From Mauremys mutica (taxonomy: Eukaryota; Chordata; Testudines; Geoemydidae): 64,000 bases of DNA. How positions within the stretch are numbered: position 1 is the first letter of the stretch; each line of letters begins with the position of its first letter. The notes beneath the pieces are model-generated. The model was not told where the DNA came from. It did no database searches and saw only the letters and a list, made by a program, of their open reading frames with translations. The translations under genes were made by a program, and so were the position numbers. Positions 1-12,137 of this stretch are shown piece after piece. The stretch lies in NCBI RefSeq assembly GCF_020497125.1, contig NC_059087.1:18757925-18821924 (forward strand), given 5' to 3'.

Positions 1-2350
1 AACTTGATTTCAAAATTTGGAAGAAAAAAAGAATGTTTTTAAGCCTTAGTCATGGAAATTATGTTGCTGCGAGTTTGTACTGGTACATGCAGATATATTT
101 CATGGGGTAATAAGAAAGTTGACTATTGAAAGCATTTGAAGACAAAAGTGCTGTATGGGTGCTAAGTGTTTTTCATGATCTCTAGAGAAAATCAGTATCA
201 TCACAGGATGGTAAGAAACTATATTAAATATGGCTGATCCAAAATTGAATAATTTTTATTTTAGTTGTTATAGAATTTGTCTTACAGTAGTTCTGAAATG
301 TTCCAATTTTCCAATGACTTGTAATGGGGATCAGGTTCTTTCAAGTGTATGTTGTAAATTAGCAAGATGGTGACTATTTTCTTCTCTGATGCTTTTGCTA
401 AAAAGTTTTTTTAGTCCTTGTGGTAAGAATAATTTCATATTATCTAGGAAGTTCCTTTAATGGGAACTCTGTAGAGGTTTGTAGTTGTACAGCCTTGTAA
501 ACTTGCGTACCAGTTTAAAAAGAAAAAAAGTAGGAAATCCAGAGCTGGACCCCTGCCATAATCAAGCATACTGAAAAACTCCCTCTTAAATATCCTGTGG
601 TCTTGTACTATTTCTCTTTCCAGTTTACTAACAACTCTGAATAAAAACAAACAAAAATTAAGCTAACTGACTTCTTAGAGCAGAACCATGTGACATTCAC
701 CTTCAATGCAGCAGCAGTGTGTGAATAACACAGCAACATTGTTCCTGTATTGTTGTTTCGAGGGCGGGGGGGCAGGTTAGTGTATGGTCTTTGGCTATAT
801 GTCTTGGCGAGTGCCTCCACTGGTAAAGACTGAGGGCTTGATTCTGTTCCCACAGAAGTTTATAGGAATTTTTCTGTTGTCTTCAGGGGGGGCTTGATTG
901 AGCCATGTAAGATTAAAAATGAACGTCAAGAGAAGGGGAGCTGGTTCTGAGTAAGAAGCAGTTAACTACTCTTAAAGGAATTTGGGGCCTAATTCTATTC
1001 AATCGGTACAAAATTCAACCAGTGGGCACCAAGAATATTTCATCTTTATTTTTTCTCTCACCAGATTAAAAGAAGCCATGGTCTTTAGTAAAGAACAGGA
1101 GTCAAAGTACCAGGAGAGTCATCCAAATTTAAGGAAGCTGCGTAATTCTGGTTTGTTAATGTATTTGATGTTGCCCGTCACTTTGGGTGTACTTTACATA
1201 GCTTAGAGTTGTGTCTATTTAGCCTTCCTGGAAAGAGTATCATCACATATAGACACTAACAATAAAGAGGGTTAGAAGCTTGCAAGATTCAGCACTGTTC
1301 CTTCCTCCTGCAGATGCAGCCTAAGCAGTGTACAAGAACCTACCTAGTCTGTTCAAGTATAGCCATATCCTGTCAGTCAAATGGTTAAAAATGGTTCAGA
1401 AGGAGCATATTTCAACCATGTGTTACCACAGCTTTCAAATGTGGCTGACTCCTTTATCAGTACAGATGTAGCTAACCCTAGTCCGGGAGACACGTCTTAT
1501 TCATACAAAATAGCATGTAGGCTTTTGTTCTGTTCCTTGCTCTTGTACTAAACAAACTTCAGCTAATGTCTGATGCTGAATGGCCATAGCCTGCTTTAAA
1601 TAAGGGCCCATGTTATAGCTAGTTTTCTATATTTGTGGGGGTTAGAAAATACTGAAGTCTTTGAAATAGATCTATTTAATAAAGCAACACTGTACCTTAC
1701 TGATCTAATGCACACTGAAAACGTAACAATTGCGTGAACTTGGTGTTTGGCACTTAAATGGTTAATTTCACCACTTAGCATTTACCATGTTATATGGGGT
1801 GCAGAAATGACACTTCTGGCTCTATCGTTTGTCTGCCAACGTATAGAGAGCTTCACTCTGAAGATAGCAAAGCATTAATTTACAACAGAAGGCTAGAAGC
1901 CTTTCAGTTAATTAAAAAACAAACACAAAACTTGGGATTTCTTGTGTTTAAAACATTTAAATAGATCTCCAACATATGAAAGCTGACTACAAGAGGTACA
2001 AGAGCTTCCTAGTGACTTGCCCTTAAGGAGCACTGTTTGGCTTTTGTGGCTTTGATCCAGTTTTTTTCCCAGCTAAGTAACAGGACTACAGAAAGCAACA
2101 CACAGGACTTTAGTTACTGCTTTAATTTACAACCAGGAAATCCACTCGCAAACTTGTATCTCTGCATATCGTAAAGCTAGACCTACTGATAGTGATGTTT
2201 CATTGAATCTATTAGGTCTCACTGAGAAAGTCAAATGACAAAAAGCCAGCTGTCAGTCAGCTAGAGCAATTCTTAATAGTTCTGAACCATTCCTTTGTTT
2301 ATTTATGTGGACTAGAAATGTCTTATGTTGTTAACAGACTATGATTTCAG
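1..2350 (+). other. SNAP29: SNAP29 intron (3' part)
   Basis: AT-rich intronic sequence leading to the 2351 acceptor. I see no coding exon, RNA gene or clearly recognisable transposon in it. Short open frames are scattered and look random. Confidence 0.7.
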
Positions 2351-2442
2351 TGGAACCAATTCAGAATCTTCTGTCCAACCTGATGTTTATCCAAAGAATC
2401 AACATCTCCGAGCTTACCACCAGAAAATTGACAGCAACTTAG
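2351..2442 (+). CDS. SNAP29: SNAP29 penultimate coding exon
   Basis: A 92-bp exon between acceptor tgatttcag and donor gtgagt. It enters with the last base of a codon, reads 30 codons and leaves with one base, which joins AT of the next exon to make Asp. It encodes the linker before the second SNARE helix, including [18 protein letters not shown]. The reading frame and both splice sites are clean. Confidence 0.93.
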
Positions 2443-4197
2443 GTGAGTTAGAAATGGAAGCTCTGTGACTTAACATGATTTCCATATCTCGCTATTTAAA
2501 GCCTGAGAGAATTCAGAGCAGTCTATTCCCAGCTAGCTCTGTCCTTAAAACTTTGTGTTTAGTTTACACACAGACCTTTAATCATACAAGATCCTCTGTG
2601 TATGCAGTTTCAATTTCAAAAGCGTCTGCCTGGTAGATCTGCTACATGCTTTAGGCCAGTCTTCACAATTAAGTCCCATCATGTTTTGCACATACTATGA
2701 ATTTAGTGGTCTGCTTCTTGTCCAAAATGGATTTTGACCAGATGGCAGACTGTTGTAGGACAGATGACACAGGTTAGTAATAGATCTGAGTTAAAAATGC
2801 TTTTAACGTAAAACCAGTTATAGATTGAAACTGGCTAGGATTATTGCAATAATATAAATATGTATGGAAACTAACATCTGCAATGGGGTATCCCTGCCGG
2901 GGTCTCAGCATTTTCTGTTTTCTGTGAGCCTATGGCTTTTATTTCAGTATTGGACTTCACTAAGACAAAAACAATTATTCAAAGATGTTTGGTTACTGAA
3001 CTGCTGAACAATTTATTTTTTAAAGAAAGCCACAGTACGGTCATCCCAAAACTTTTTAACCTGGTACCAATTGCTACTTTGCGTAATTTAAATATCTTGC
3101 CTTTGACTACATCAAAATAATATCTGCTGTATGTTTAACCAGTCGCTGTGCAGACATTCCTATGCAACATCTCTTCAAATGAATGGAACAGGGCCAAGCA
3201 GGTTCATCCGGCTATGCTGAAAAAGCACATTAGCTGGGTATTACTGATAAGAATACCAGTAAGGAAATACTCATGTTAGCATTTAAATACCAAAAATATG
3301 AATACCATAGTCTCCTGTAATGTAGAATGTACCATTTATTTTGCATAGTATGTTTGAGTTTATATGAATGTCAGTAACACATCAGTTTGGATTCTGAAGC
3401 CTTCATAAGCAAATGCTTAAAACCTCCTTTTAATGAGCTTAAAATACTAACTAACTATGAGAGACTGCTCATGTTAGGGTGTCAGATGTACAGAGGCAAG
3501 GAAAAAATATCCATCTTTAAAGTAAAGGGAGAAAGTTCACATGTTTAAATATACACCTCTACCTCCACATAACGCTGTCCTTGGGAGCCAAAAAATCTTA
3601 CCACGTTATAGGTGAAACCGCGTTATATCGAACTTGCTTTGATCCACCGGAGTGTGCAGCCCCGCCCCTCCGGAGCACTGCTTTACCATGTTATATCGGG
3701 TTGCATTATATTGGGGTAGGGGTGTGTTTTAGACACAACAAATACCTTAGTTTATAAAGATCAAAATTAGTTTTCACCATTTCTGTCTTTTAGTTTACAA
3801 TGTACTTACTTTGAGTAATGAAAACAGATTAGTCACTTTTCTGGTACTAATGTGCTACCAGTGTTGTAACATTTGTGTTGCAAATATTGTAGGGGAATAG
3901 CTAAGCAGCTTTCACTGACACTTGGTTTAATTTAAGGTTTTGGGGGAAATGGGAATTTTGACAGCACCCATTTAAATGGCACCCTATATCGTGTAATTCC
4001 TGCTGTTTGAACCTTCATACTCCCTCTCTCCATTGGCAGATGACATGTCCTCTGGGCTGGGCCGTCTGAAAAACCTGGCTCTGGGTCTGCAGACAGAAAT
4101 TGAAGAGCAGGATGACATTCTTGACCGGCTAACTGGAAAAGTAGACAAACTGGATGTCAATATTGCAAGCACTGAAAGAAAAGTCCGACAACTTTAA
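2351..4197 (+). CDS. SNAP29: SNAP29, 3' part of gene (last two coding exons)
   Basis: Synaptosome-associated protein 29, a soluble Qbc-SNARE. Known role: it pairs with syntaxins such as STX17 and with VAMP8 to fuse autophagosomes with lysosomes, and acts in other post-Golgi fusion steps. Two exons (2351-2442, 4040-4197) join in phase to give 82 complete residues and the stop. They hold the linker end ([12 protein letters not shown]) and the C-terminal Qc-type SNARE helix, ending STERKVRQL. The zero-layer glutamine is in [12 protein letters not shown], codon 4108-4110. The C-terminus matches my memory of vertebrate SNAP29 almost residue for residue, and there is no membrane anchor or cysteine cluster, as expected. 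The upstream exons, with the Qb helix, lie left of the window. The reading frame is clean and I see no sign of decay. Confidence 0.95.
2443..4039 (+). other. SNAP29: SNAP29 last intron
   Basis: A 1.6-kb intron with a GT donor and AG acceptor. Its only distinct content is the terminal-inverted-repeat element at 3552-3725. Confidence 0.85.
3552..3725. mobile_element. Palindromic MITE with TACACCTCTACC ends
   Basis: The left end reads tacacctctacc and the right end is the near-inverse ggtaggggtgt. The interior repeats CGTTATA/TTATATCG motifs in both orientations, so the whole element folds on itself. At about 174 bp it has no coding capacity. TA bases flank the left end, which would fit a Tc1/mariner-like insertion, but the superfamily is uncertain. 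I recall this as a common non-autonomous element in turtle genomes. Confidence 0.7.
4040..4197 (+). CDS. SNAP29: SNAP29 last coding exon with stop
   Basis: The acceptor is ccattggcag; the exon then runs 51 full codons to TAA at 4195-4197. It encodes the C-terminal SNARE motif, with heptad leucine/isoleucine layers and the central Gln at 4108-4110. The open frame on the opposite strand here is a shadow of this conserved exon. Confidence 0.95.
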
Positions 4198-7100
4198 AGA
4201 CTTCTCAGAAATTTTTTCCTTCAGTGTAAGATCTTCTTGGATGTTTATCTTGCTGGGGGGGTTCTTTGTTTTTGTTTTTGTTTTAAATCTTGGGCAATAT
4301 CCATTTCTTACTTTGTCAGTGGTTTAGCTATCATTAAAATCGCAGAATCTTGAGTGCAACATAAGATCTTAAAATACTTCTTAACATATACATATGTGTA
4401 CATTAGACAGCACATCTTTTTGCATCTGGTTACAATCCTTCACTCTGGATGCCTATTCATTTGTATTATGATGTGCCATGTGCATATAGGAATTTTCAGT
4501 CTACATGTTTCAGTGCCCTTACTCTTAGAACTGTGGCAAAGAAAATAACTAAATTTTCAACCTGTTTTGCAATGAATTGTTTAAGAATTTAAAAATAGCT
4601 ATATGTAAACATACAGATTACCAGCTGTAAAAATAATTCTGAATGATGTTCCCTAGCATTTCTGTGTTTGATGCTGGTACTAACACTATGCCTAGGGGGA
4701 AGTGATTCTGCACGCTCAAAAATCCTCCACTGATGGTGGCGGTTGTCCTTCATGTGCTGCTTTTCGTCAGCCTACTGAGTAGGTGGCTATTTGAACAGCA
4801 GCATCTCTCTTAAAAATGGAGATTTGGACTAGTACTTCAATATTAAAAATTTTAATTTTTTCAAATAGGAAAGGTGGAGTGGGGGAGTTCATGCCATAGT
4901 CTTATGTGATGACTATTTCTTCCACCGCCATCACCATTATTGAGAAATTAAACTTGCACATATACCTACATGCTCTCCAGCTCTCTGGCTTTGCAATTTT
5001 TAGTTCCTACAGATGACAAATGTTTTAATTACTTCCAGTTTTCAAAATCCAAACTGGAATCCACCTGCTGCGTTTATTTTCCCCTTATGCCTTTGTAAAT
5101 AACATTGTTAAACAAAAATCCATTTTAATTCTACAGCGTGGGAAGGTAACAACCAAATGATCATAATCTATCTGCCTGATTGGTGACGTCTCTAAAATGA
5201 GCAGATAATATCGATTCAGATCTTATTGGACAAGTGTCCATATCGCAAAATTCACCACCACATTTGACAGTAAGAACCTGGTTGGCAGTCCCAGCAGAGA
5301 GGCCAGCAAATTAAAACCCTGTTCACTGCACCTCATCCCTCCAGGTTGTCATGGCACATCGATTGGCACTGTGGAGAAACTTGCATTGTATACAGTTGCC
5401 TGTGCTTCATGTTGTGTTGATAAATGGAAAACTTTGGTGTCTAGGTCTGTTGATTCAGTACCTTTCATAATCACTAAATTAACAAATTTTTCCCATTTAA
5501 AAAAAGACTTGTTCAAATCCCATCTTCTGCCTTGGTGAGAACATACTCCCTCTAGCGCATAAAGGACTTAGAGAATTTTCAACCCTCTTGTTCTATACAG
5601 TCTGTGTAGGAAAGTAAAGCATTAAACCATCTGAACTTCCTTGCTATTGGGGGGCAATGTTACTGGAAAATAACTCCTCTAGTGCTCCTGGTAATTACAT
5701 TTCTCTGATGTGAAACCATTTGAAAACTAGTTTATGCTGCACCCTGCCCTGCTGGTGTCACAAATATCACTTTGCAAAGAAAGTGGCTGCCACCAGCCAG
5801 AAACGCACAGGTGCCAATTATAAGAGTATTCTGCCATATATCTTTCTTCACCTTTTTAATTTTCTTTTCATCTCCCATTTGGAAGTTTTGAAAAAGCCTG
5901 TTACTACCTACACATCTTCTGTCCTTGTGTATACATACCATTACTAGTGCTTTCCCCCATTGCCAGGATATTCACGAGTGATTAGCTGTCGCCTCTTAAT
6001 GTTAAGGCATTTATTTAGGAAGTAACAGATATCATTAACTTGTAAAAAGCTGAAAGCGTGTGAGGGGAAGGAAGATTCAAATGTTTGTCCTGCCTACCTT
6101 TGATGGCTTATTTAAGTACTCGTCAGAAAAAATTGGGTGGGGGGGAGGTTGTGTTTTCTTGCTATAAAACTTCCAGGACACAGTGCTGATTGACAGAGGC
6201 ATCTTTCTTTTATGCGTCCAAGCTGTGTGTATATGTATTTTATCCCGAGTTTAAAAATTTGTGGAAAATTCCACTATTAGTTAGTAACACTATTACATTA
6301 TTTGAAATCTGCCTTCACATGTATATGCTTACCCTGCAACTAGACTTTTCCTAAAGCAAGACCTTGGTAATCAGTGTGCAGGCTGAATAGTTTTCTCCAT
6401 TGGGTTGTAGCTAATGGAGAAGAAATGTAGCTAGAAGATCCAACTACGTGTTCGTGTATATTGAAAAATGAGAGGAATATGGGGCTTGGATATGAACAGT
6501 GATGGCAATAGATTTGTTATTTTAACAGGGATGCCTTTATGACATAATTTATTTTAAGAAGAAATAGAATTTATTGCACAAAACAGGACTTCTTTTAATA
6601 ATGTAGTTTTATCAACCTTACTAAAAGCTGCTTGTGTCCTTGGGGGAAGACCTTTGCTATAAGAAATTTACTTTGGCTTTTAGAACATTCTGATCATTAC
6701 ACATTTCAAACTAGAACTCAGAATTATGCGGGATTTCTACAAAGGCCTAATTTCTCATCTCTTTACTCAACCCCATTCACCCTTGCTAGTTGGTGACATC
6801 TGCTATTTCCTCATTGTTTACGGGGTTCCTGCTCTACTAACGTCTATGGTCCCATTTTAAAGGGTTGCTTTCCACATTAGGGCTCTTTTGTGGGGATGAG
6901 AGTTGTGTTTAAGCATAAACTAAAATCTACTGCAAGCTGAACTCCTTTCCTAGCTTTCATAGAAAATGCTTTACACTGTCTGCTGCTAAAGAACATAAAC
7001 GTTAACAATGTGAAGAGAGCAATGCTGTGTTTTGTAATACAGTGATGAAACTCTTGCTGACTAAAAACTATTTTTCAAAAAGAGGAAATAACTGAAAAGC

Positions 7101-7355
7101 TGACTCTTTTTTTTTTTTCTTTCCTAGAAATTTCTGCCTTCCCATGCTGCTGAAGGCTTAATTTCTATAACTAGTCTTTTAGATCCTAAAACACCATTTC
7201 ATCTTTCTGTCGGATACCATTGAGAAACTTACCCTCTCATGTTGGCCTAAGCTTTTTAAAAATGATTCTGCAAGCTTACCCTTGGGTGCCAGTTCAGCCA
7301 ACTATTCTGCTTAAGTGTGCCTGTTAGCAGGGTAGCTCCCTTTCTTTACAGCAGA

Positions 7356-7779
7356 ACTTCAAAACAGACTCCAGTGAGAAACTGCTGAATTGGAATTATT
7401 TGCAAACTGGACATCATTAAATTATGCTTGAATAAAGACTGGGAGTGGAGGGGTCATTACACAAAGTAAAACTATTTTCCCATGCTATTTTTTTCCTCTA
7501 CTGTTACTCACACCTTCTTGTCAACTGTTGGAAATGGGCCATCCTGATTATCACTACAAAAGTTTTTTTTTTCTTTCCTGCTGATAATAGCCCACCTTAA
7601 TTGATTAGTCTCATTATAGCTGGTATGGCAACACCCATTTTTTCATGTTCTCTGTGTATATATATCTTCCTACTGTATTTCCCACTGCATGCATCTGATG
7701 AAGTGGGTTTTAGCCCACCAAAGCTTATGTCCAAATAAATGTGTTAGTCTCTAAGGTGCCACCAGTACTTGTTCTTTTT
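7356..7779 (+). mobile_element. Penelope-like element, 5'-truncated 3' end
   Basis: The start corresponds to the C-terminal end of the endonuclease frame: a TAELELxxxKLD-like reading, broken here, around 7381-7420. An untranslated stretch and the terminal tail follow. The tail has CTGATGA at 7695-7701, a GTGGG/CCCAC stem at 7703-7707 and 7714-7718, then CAAAG where sister copies have GAAAG, and the shared end taaggtgccac. The copy at 11750-12137 aligns with its first half and the copy at 54091-54378 (opposite strand) with its second half, so all three belong to one family. The family call comes from the GIY-YIG remnant in the 11.75-kb copy. Confidence 0.75.
7695..7726 (+). ncRNA. Hammerhead-like motif in Penelope tail (decayed)
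   Basis: A CTGATGA box, a 5-bp stem (GTGGG/CCCAC) with a TTTTAG loop, then CAAA in place of the conserved GAAA. Penelope-like elements are known to carry minimal hammerhead ribozymes in their terminal repeats. Here the G that supplies the general base is replaced by C, so cleavage is not expected. There is also one extra A between CTGATGA and the stem compared with the textbook core. Confidence 0.5.
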
Positions 7780-8105
7780 ACTGGTAGTACTGTAGACTAG
7801 GCAACGTTTATTGGCTTGAGTGGCAGTTAGTGTTAAATATCAAAATAAGGTTGCAAAAACTTCTATGCAGGTATCCTTATAAAGTGAGACTGGCTCCCTT
7901 GTAGGAAGATTAATTTCTTTAAATGAGATTAGGGGTATTACGATTATTCAGAATTTTTATCTGTCTGAGCATAGATTTGACAATAAGCAGCCCTCTTTTA
8001 AGAAATTAAATCTGGCCATTGGTTTGTAATAAATTGTACCTATAAAACTGTTCTTGAGCATTGAACCAAAACTGCACTAAATCTAGAGCAGCCAAGATGT
8101 AGGCT

Positions 8106-8222
8106 CTAAGGCCCTGTTCTTGCACTGGGAACTGTACAGGCTGAGTCTAACTGAAATCATTGGGACTCTGCCTGGGCACATGGGTCTGCCTGCATGGTAC
8201 TCAGTGCAGGATCATGGCCTAT
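8106..8222. repeat. Short repeat with inverted ends, unclassified
   Basis: The left end (taaggccctgttcttgcactg) and right end (cagtgcaggatcatggcct) are imperfect inverse copies, and the interior has CATTGGGACTCTGCCTGGGCA-type sequence. It resembles an old amniote interspersed repeat that I cannot name. Confidence 0.35.
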
Positions 8223-11200
8223 GACTTTGTGTGTGCATACAAAATGTCTAGAAGAAACTCTCTTTTGCTGTCTTGAGGCTACTGTATTTAGATTGTATGC
8301 AAACAATACTCTGAAAATTTAGCTTGTTTATGTCTAAAATTTCAGTTTTTTACATGATTGAAATGTAAAATATTTTGCTGCCTAATAGCTTTTGTGAATG
8401 TTCAGCTTATGTAAAACTAGGAAATAGAAAATACTTTTTCTAGCTGTTCAGCCTTCAGAACAAACTGACTTTTGTTGTTCCTTTTATATGGATAAGTCCA
8501 TAGAAAAGAGAACGTTTTTGGCTTTGAAATTTGTGTGACATCAGCATTATAGGTAGTGATTATTTGACTACAGCCCTGGCCTTTATTTTAATAGTAACAT
8601 AATTATACACCACACAGATTTAATTTTTTATGCAAGCAAAATTGAAGTCTTTCTCTTTCTTTCTTAATGAAAGATTAAAATGGATTATAATTCAGCAATT
8701 TAAGATGTCAAATGGAATCTATATTGAATGGTGAGACGCTCAATAAAGGTGCTTATTGTACATGAAGACTTGTTGCATTTTATTTCCAGGATGAAAGTAT
8801 TGTTTCCAGATGCTGGACACCATCAAAGTATATTGATTGAATTTTTTTCCATAAAAGGATATTCTTTAACTGAGGATATTTCCGTTATAAATAACAATCT
8901 GTCCACTCCCAAAAGCTGCTCTAGTGTGGTGTCATTCTTAGGAACTATAACTCTGGAAGGAGATGCTTTAGCAAATCTTGTAATTTCACCAGTCATTTCC
9001 TGCTGAACGACAACCCTTAATACTATATAGGAAAACTAGGATTTCCAATGCATGAGCCTATTGGGATTGCTGTGCCTGGTAGCAGATGCTTTTGAGTGTG
9101 GGGTGAATTTCTGCCTGACTCTGTGGTGATCACTCTAGTACCTGAAAATTGGGGTTTGGCATGCCCTCAATTAACATGCATAGCTTTAATTGTTGGTAAT
9201 AAAATGTAGACTTTATTTAAAAACATCAAAATCCTGCCACAGTATTTGAGTCTAGCAGTGAATATCACAGGTTGGCTACATTCTGTGTAAGGGGCAGCTC
9301 TTAGGGAATAAGGCAATCAAATTATACAGTGTGTTGCAAGCTTTAAACCAGCAGGAATGTAGTTTTGGGCATGGTCCCCAGTCTGGTCATACCAGTATTT
9401 TTGAAGGTGCCTGTAACAATGGTGGTGATGGTACTTGTATTTGGGGAGAGTAATGTGGATTTTGGAAACCTCTATATGGTAGGGATTTAAATACCTTAGT
9501 GCCACAGAAAAGAGCCTTTGAAGGTCTTATTGCAAGAAATTCTCAGTAGAAATGAGGAGCTAGTTCTTACAGGAATCAGAATGGTGCTTAGAATTGAAGT
9601 ATCTACTACAATTCTAGTGCCACTTGTGTCCCTCAGCATGGATCTCCTACAAATAGGAGTTGAGAACCTCTCTGTCCTCCTACCTTGTAAACGTGGCAGA
9701 CAAATCCTAGAGTACAGCAGAGATGTTGGAGAGAAGTTAGAAGCACTGTGTACACTAGTCTCTTCTGGGTCTCAGCTCACTGTACTTATGTGCAGACTTA
9801 GATTTCTTCCACAACTGCTAGAATTATCTGGCTTCATGTGAAGATATGGGGGTATTTTATTTATGGCTGGCCAGGTATTTTCTCCTTTTTATGCTCTCTT
9901 AATGGGTTTCCTTGACCACAACTGAATCCTTGGCTTTCTTGGAAGTGAGAAAGGGAAAGGGAGGTGAAGGAGAGATGCTCATGCAGTTATGTAGGCAAAA
10001 AATGGAACGATTGTCCTTTTGGAAGAAACGGATACCCTAACCTCAGCTGTGTTTCTTTTCCTCCTCCACCCCCTTCTTCTTTCTCATCATCATCCTCCAC
10101 TCCCCTCCCCCCCTCCACCACACAAACCTCCAGGAAAGAGAGAATTCTCCCATTTTTCATTTCCTTCAGTGTGCCCTTTCCCCCAGGGGAACAGAAGATT
10201 TATAGAATCCTGGGGCTGAAAGAAAGGTGGAGTTGGCCCCAAAATAAGATAGCTGCCAAACTGTTACTAGGAAGCTGTCTGGATGTCTCACTAGGGGCAG
10301 GGGTTGTGTAAGTACAATAACTTGATAGTTTTCCAACTAGGCCCTTTATAGCTGGTGCAGAGCTATCAGGCTGTGACTACACTGTAGACAGAGTGGAGAT
10401 CCCTAACAAACAGATTCCCATTGCTGTGCATTGATGCCTTGTGGGAGAACGGATCTCATTGACATCCTAATTCTGTGTTTCTTGGTATGTATAGCTTTCT
10501 TAATTAGTTTATTGGTAAATATGATTTTCCTGTTTATGGAAAATCAATTCTATCCAAAGATGAGCCCAACACTCTATAAGCAGGTTACATTCTGCCTCCA
10601 ACAGTGTTTGGTCTTGTCAGTACACCCGACAGCCTTCTGTTTTTCACAGCAATTGGGGCAACAGAGATGTGAAATGTGCTACTGAGACACTCTGGGTTTC
10701 TTTGTCCTTCATTGTGGCAAGGAAGGGAGAGGAGAGGGGTTGGAATTTATAAATAATGTAACCAAAATGTTCCTTGTCCCTAGAATGTGCTGGACATTGC
10801 CCTTAAGAGTTTATAATCTAAATAGACAACATGCATGCACATAGCAGTGAGTGAAAGAAAGGATGTTGTATGAGATGTTTTTAATCTCTCATTTTAAAAT
10901 GTTTATCATTTTGCCTTTATTTATGTAAAGCTGTACCCAGACTTATCAGATGTGTTTAAAGTAAAACAGACAAGGATTAATGGTTATGTATTTTGTTTTT
11001 ATGTTTGTTTCACCAATACCAGTCTATTTACTCATTGGTTTTAATCCCTTCCTATGGTCATTTTAATTCTGCATTCTGCTCCTCTCACTTAATCCTGTCC
11101 CTATACCCCACTTTCCCTTCCCCTGTATCTCTGCACTGTGGCCTTTAGCTTTCCCCCCAGCTTCCTCCCTATTCCTCCATCCCACGATTTATCTCCTTCC

Positions 11201-11305
11201 CTTCATTGGACCTACCCACCTTACCCCAATGGAAAGGAAAAGGGTTCTGCTGATGTTGTTCCCTTTGTCCCTCCATTGAGTCCAAATTCTTCTCAGCCCA
11301 GATAG

Positions 11306-11480
11306 TGGGCTGGAATTCAGGAGACATGGGGTTCAGATCCTGGTTTTGTCAGTTTCTTTGTGTGACCTTGGGCAAATCCTTCTGTGCCTTAATTCCCTTT
11401 CTGTAAAATGGGGATTGTAATATTCCCTTATTTCACCGGGGTAGTGTCAGGTTAAATTAACCCATGATCAGGAGCTGCTT
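11306..11480 (+). repeat. MIR-like (CORE) SINE fragment
   Basis: The sequence follows the MIR consensus as I remember it: gattcaggagacatggggttc-like start, tttgtgtgaccttgggcaaa in the middle, then ctgtaaaatggggattgtaat. It is an old, diverged tRNA-derived SINE found across amniotes. Confidence 0.75.
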
Positions 11481-11749
11481 GGATGCTATTGTGATGGGGG
11501 CCATAGTTAACTAGCTAGAAAGCTGTCCGTACTAGATGCTGATCTGTTATTGGCTGGATCCCTTCTAGATGAGCCCTGTACTGTTTTAGCTCATTGAACA
11601 GTTAGTGGTTGGGTTGTGGTGTCTGGGGGAAAAAGTTCTTCTGCCACAATCACGGCCTAGCTCATCTTTTGAAGAGACCAATACTGTAGTTGGGCTTTCA
11701 TCACAGAAGCTGAAAGCAAAGGAAATGAAGATGATTCACAGGTGCATAG

Positions 11750-12137
11750 TACATTGGCCAAACCGGACAATCTCTACGCAGAAGAATAAATGGGCACAAA
11801 TCAGACGTCAAGAATTATAACATTCAAAAACCAGTCGGAGAACACTTCATCCTCCCTGGACACTCAATAACAGACTTAAAAGTGGCAATTCTTCAACAAA
11901 AAAACCTTCAAAAACAGACTCCGAGAAACTGCAGAACTGGAATTAATTTGCAAACTGGACACCGTCAAATTAGGCCTGTGGATGGGTCATTTCACAAGCT
12001 AAAAGCTAATTTCCCCATGCTAATTTTTCCCACAGTGTTACTCACACCTTCTTGTCAACTGTTTGAAATGGGCCACCCTGATTACCACTATAAAAGTGAT
12101 TTTTTTTCCTCCTGCTGATAATAGCCCACTTTAATTG
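11750..12137 (+). mobile_element. Penelope-like element fragment with GIY-YIG endonuclease remnant
   Basis: From 11750 one frame reads YIGQTGQSLRRRINGHKSDV, then a segment with KPVGEHFILPGHSITDLKVAIL, open for about 55-60 codons. This is the YIG half of a GIY-YIG nuclease, with the downstream Arg, the His of NGHK and the Glu of VGEHF, as in Penelope-like retroelement C-termini. Bases are missing near 11918-11925 and the frame shifts. The shifted frame then gives ETAELELICKLD, the usual C-terminal end. The untranslated part follows to about 12137, where the copy is cut before the terminal tail. The reverse transcriptase is absent. This is a dead remnant. Confidence 0.8.

Larger units (their letters stand above)
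4198..8800 (+). other. SNAP29: SNAP29 3' UTR and downstream flank
   Basis: Non-coding sequence after the SNAP29 stop. The true polyadenylation site cannot be fixed by eye. Candidate hexamers are ATTAAA near 4332, ATTAAA near 5621 and AATAAA at 8742, which is followed by T/GT-rich sequence. The AATAAA at 7431 lies inside a Penelope-like copy and is a weaker candidate. A long 3' UTR is plausible, since I recall the human transcript having one of several kb. I see no other gene in this stretch. Confidence 0.5.

Noticed and set aside
7431..7436. AATAAA as the SNAP29 polyadenylation signal
   Set aside because: It lies within the coding remnant of a Penelope-like copy, so it is likely fortuitous, though use by the gene cannot be excluded.
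9964..10311. Proline/serine-rich open frame of 115 codons
   Set aside because: Comes from a pyrimidine-rich tract (cctcctccacccccttcttc); no homology and no gene context.
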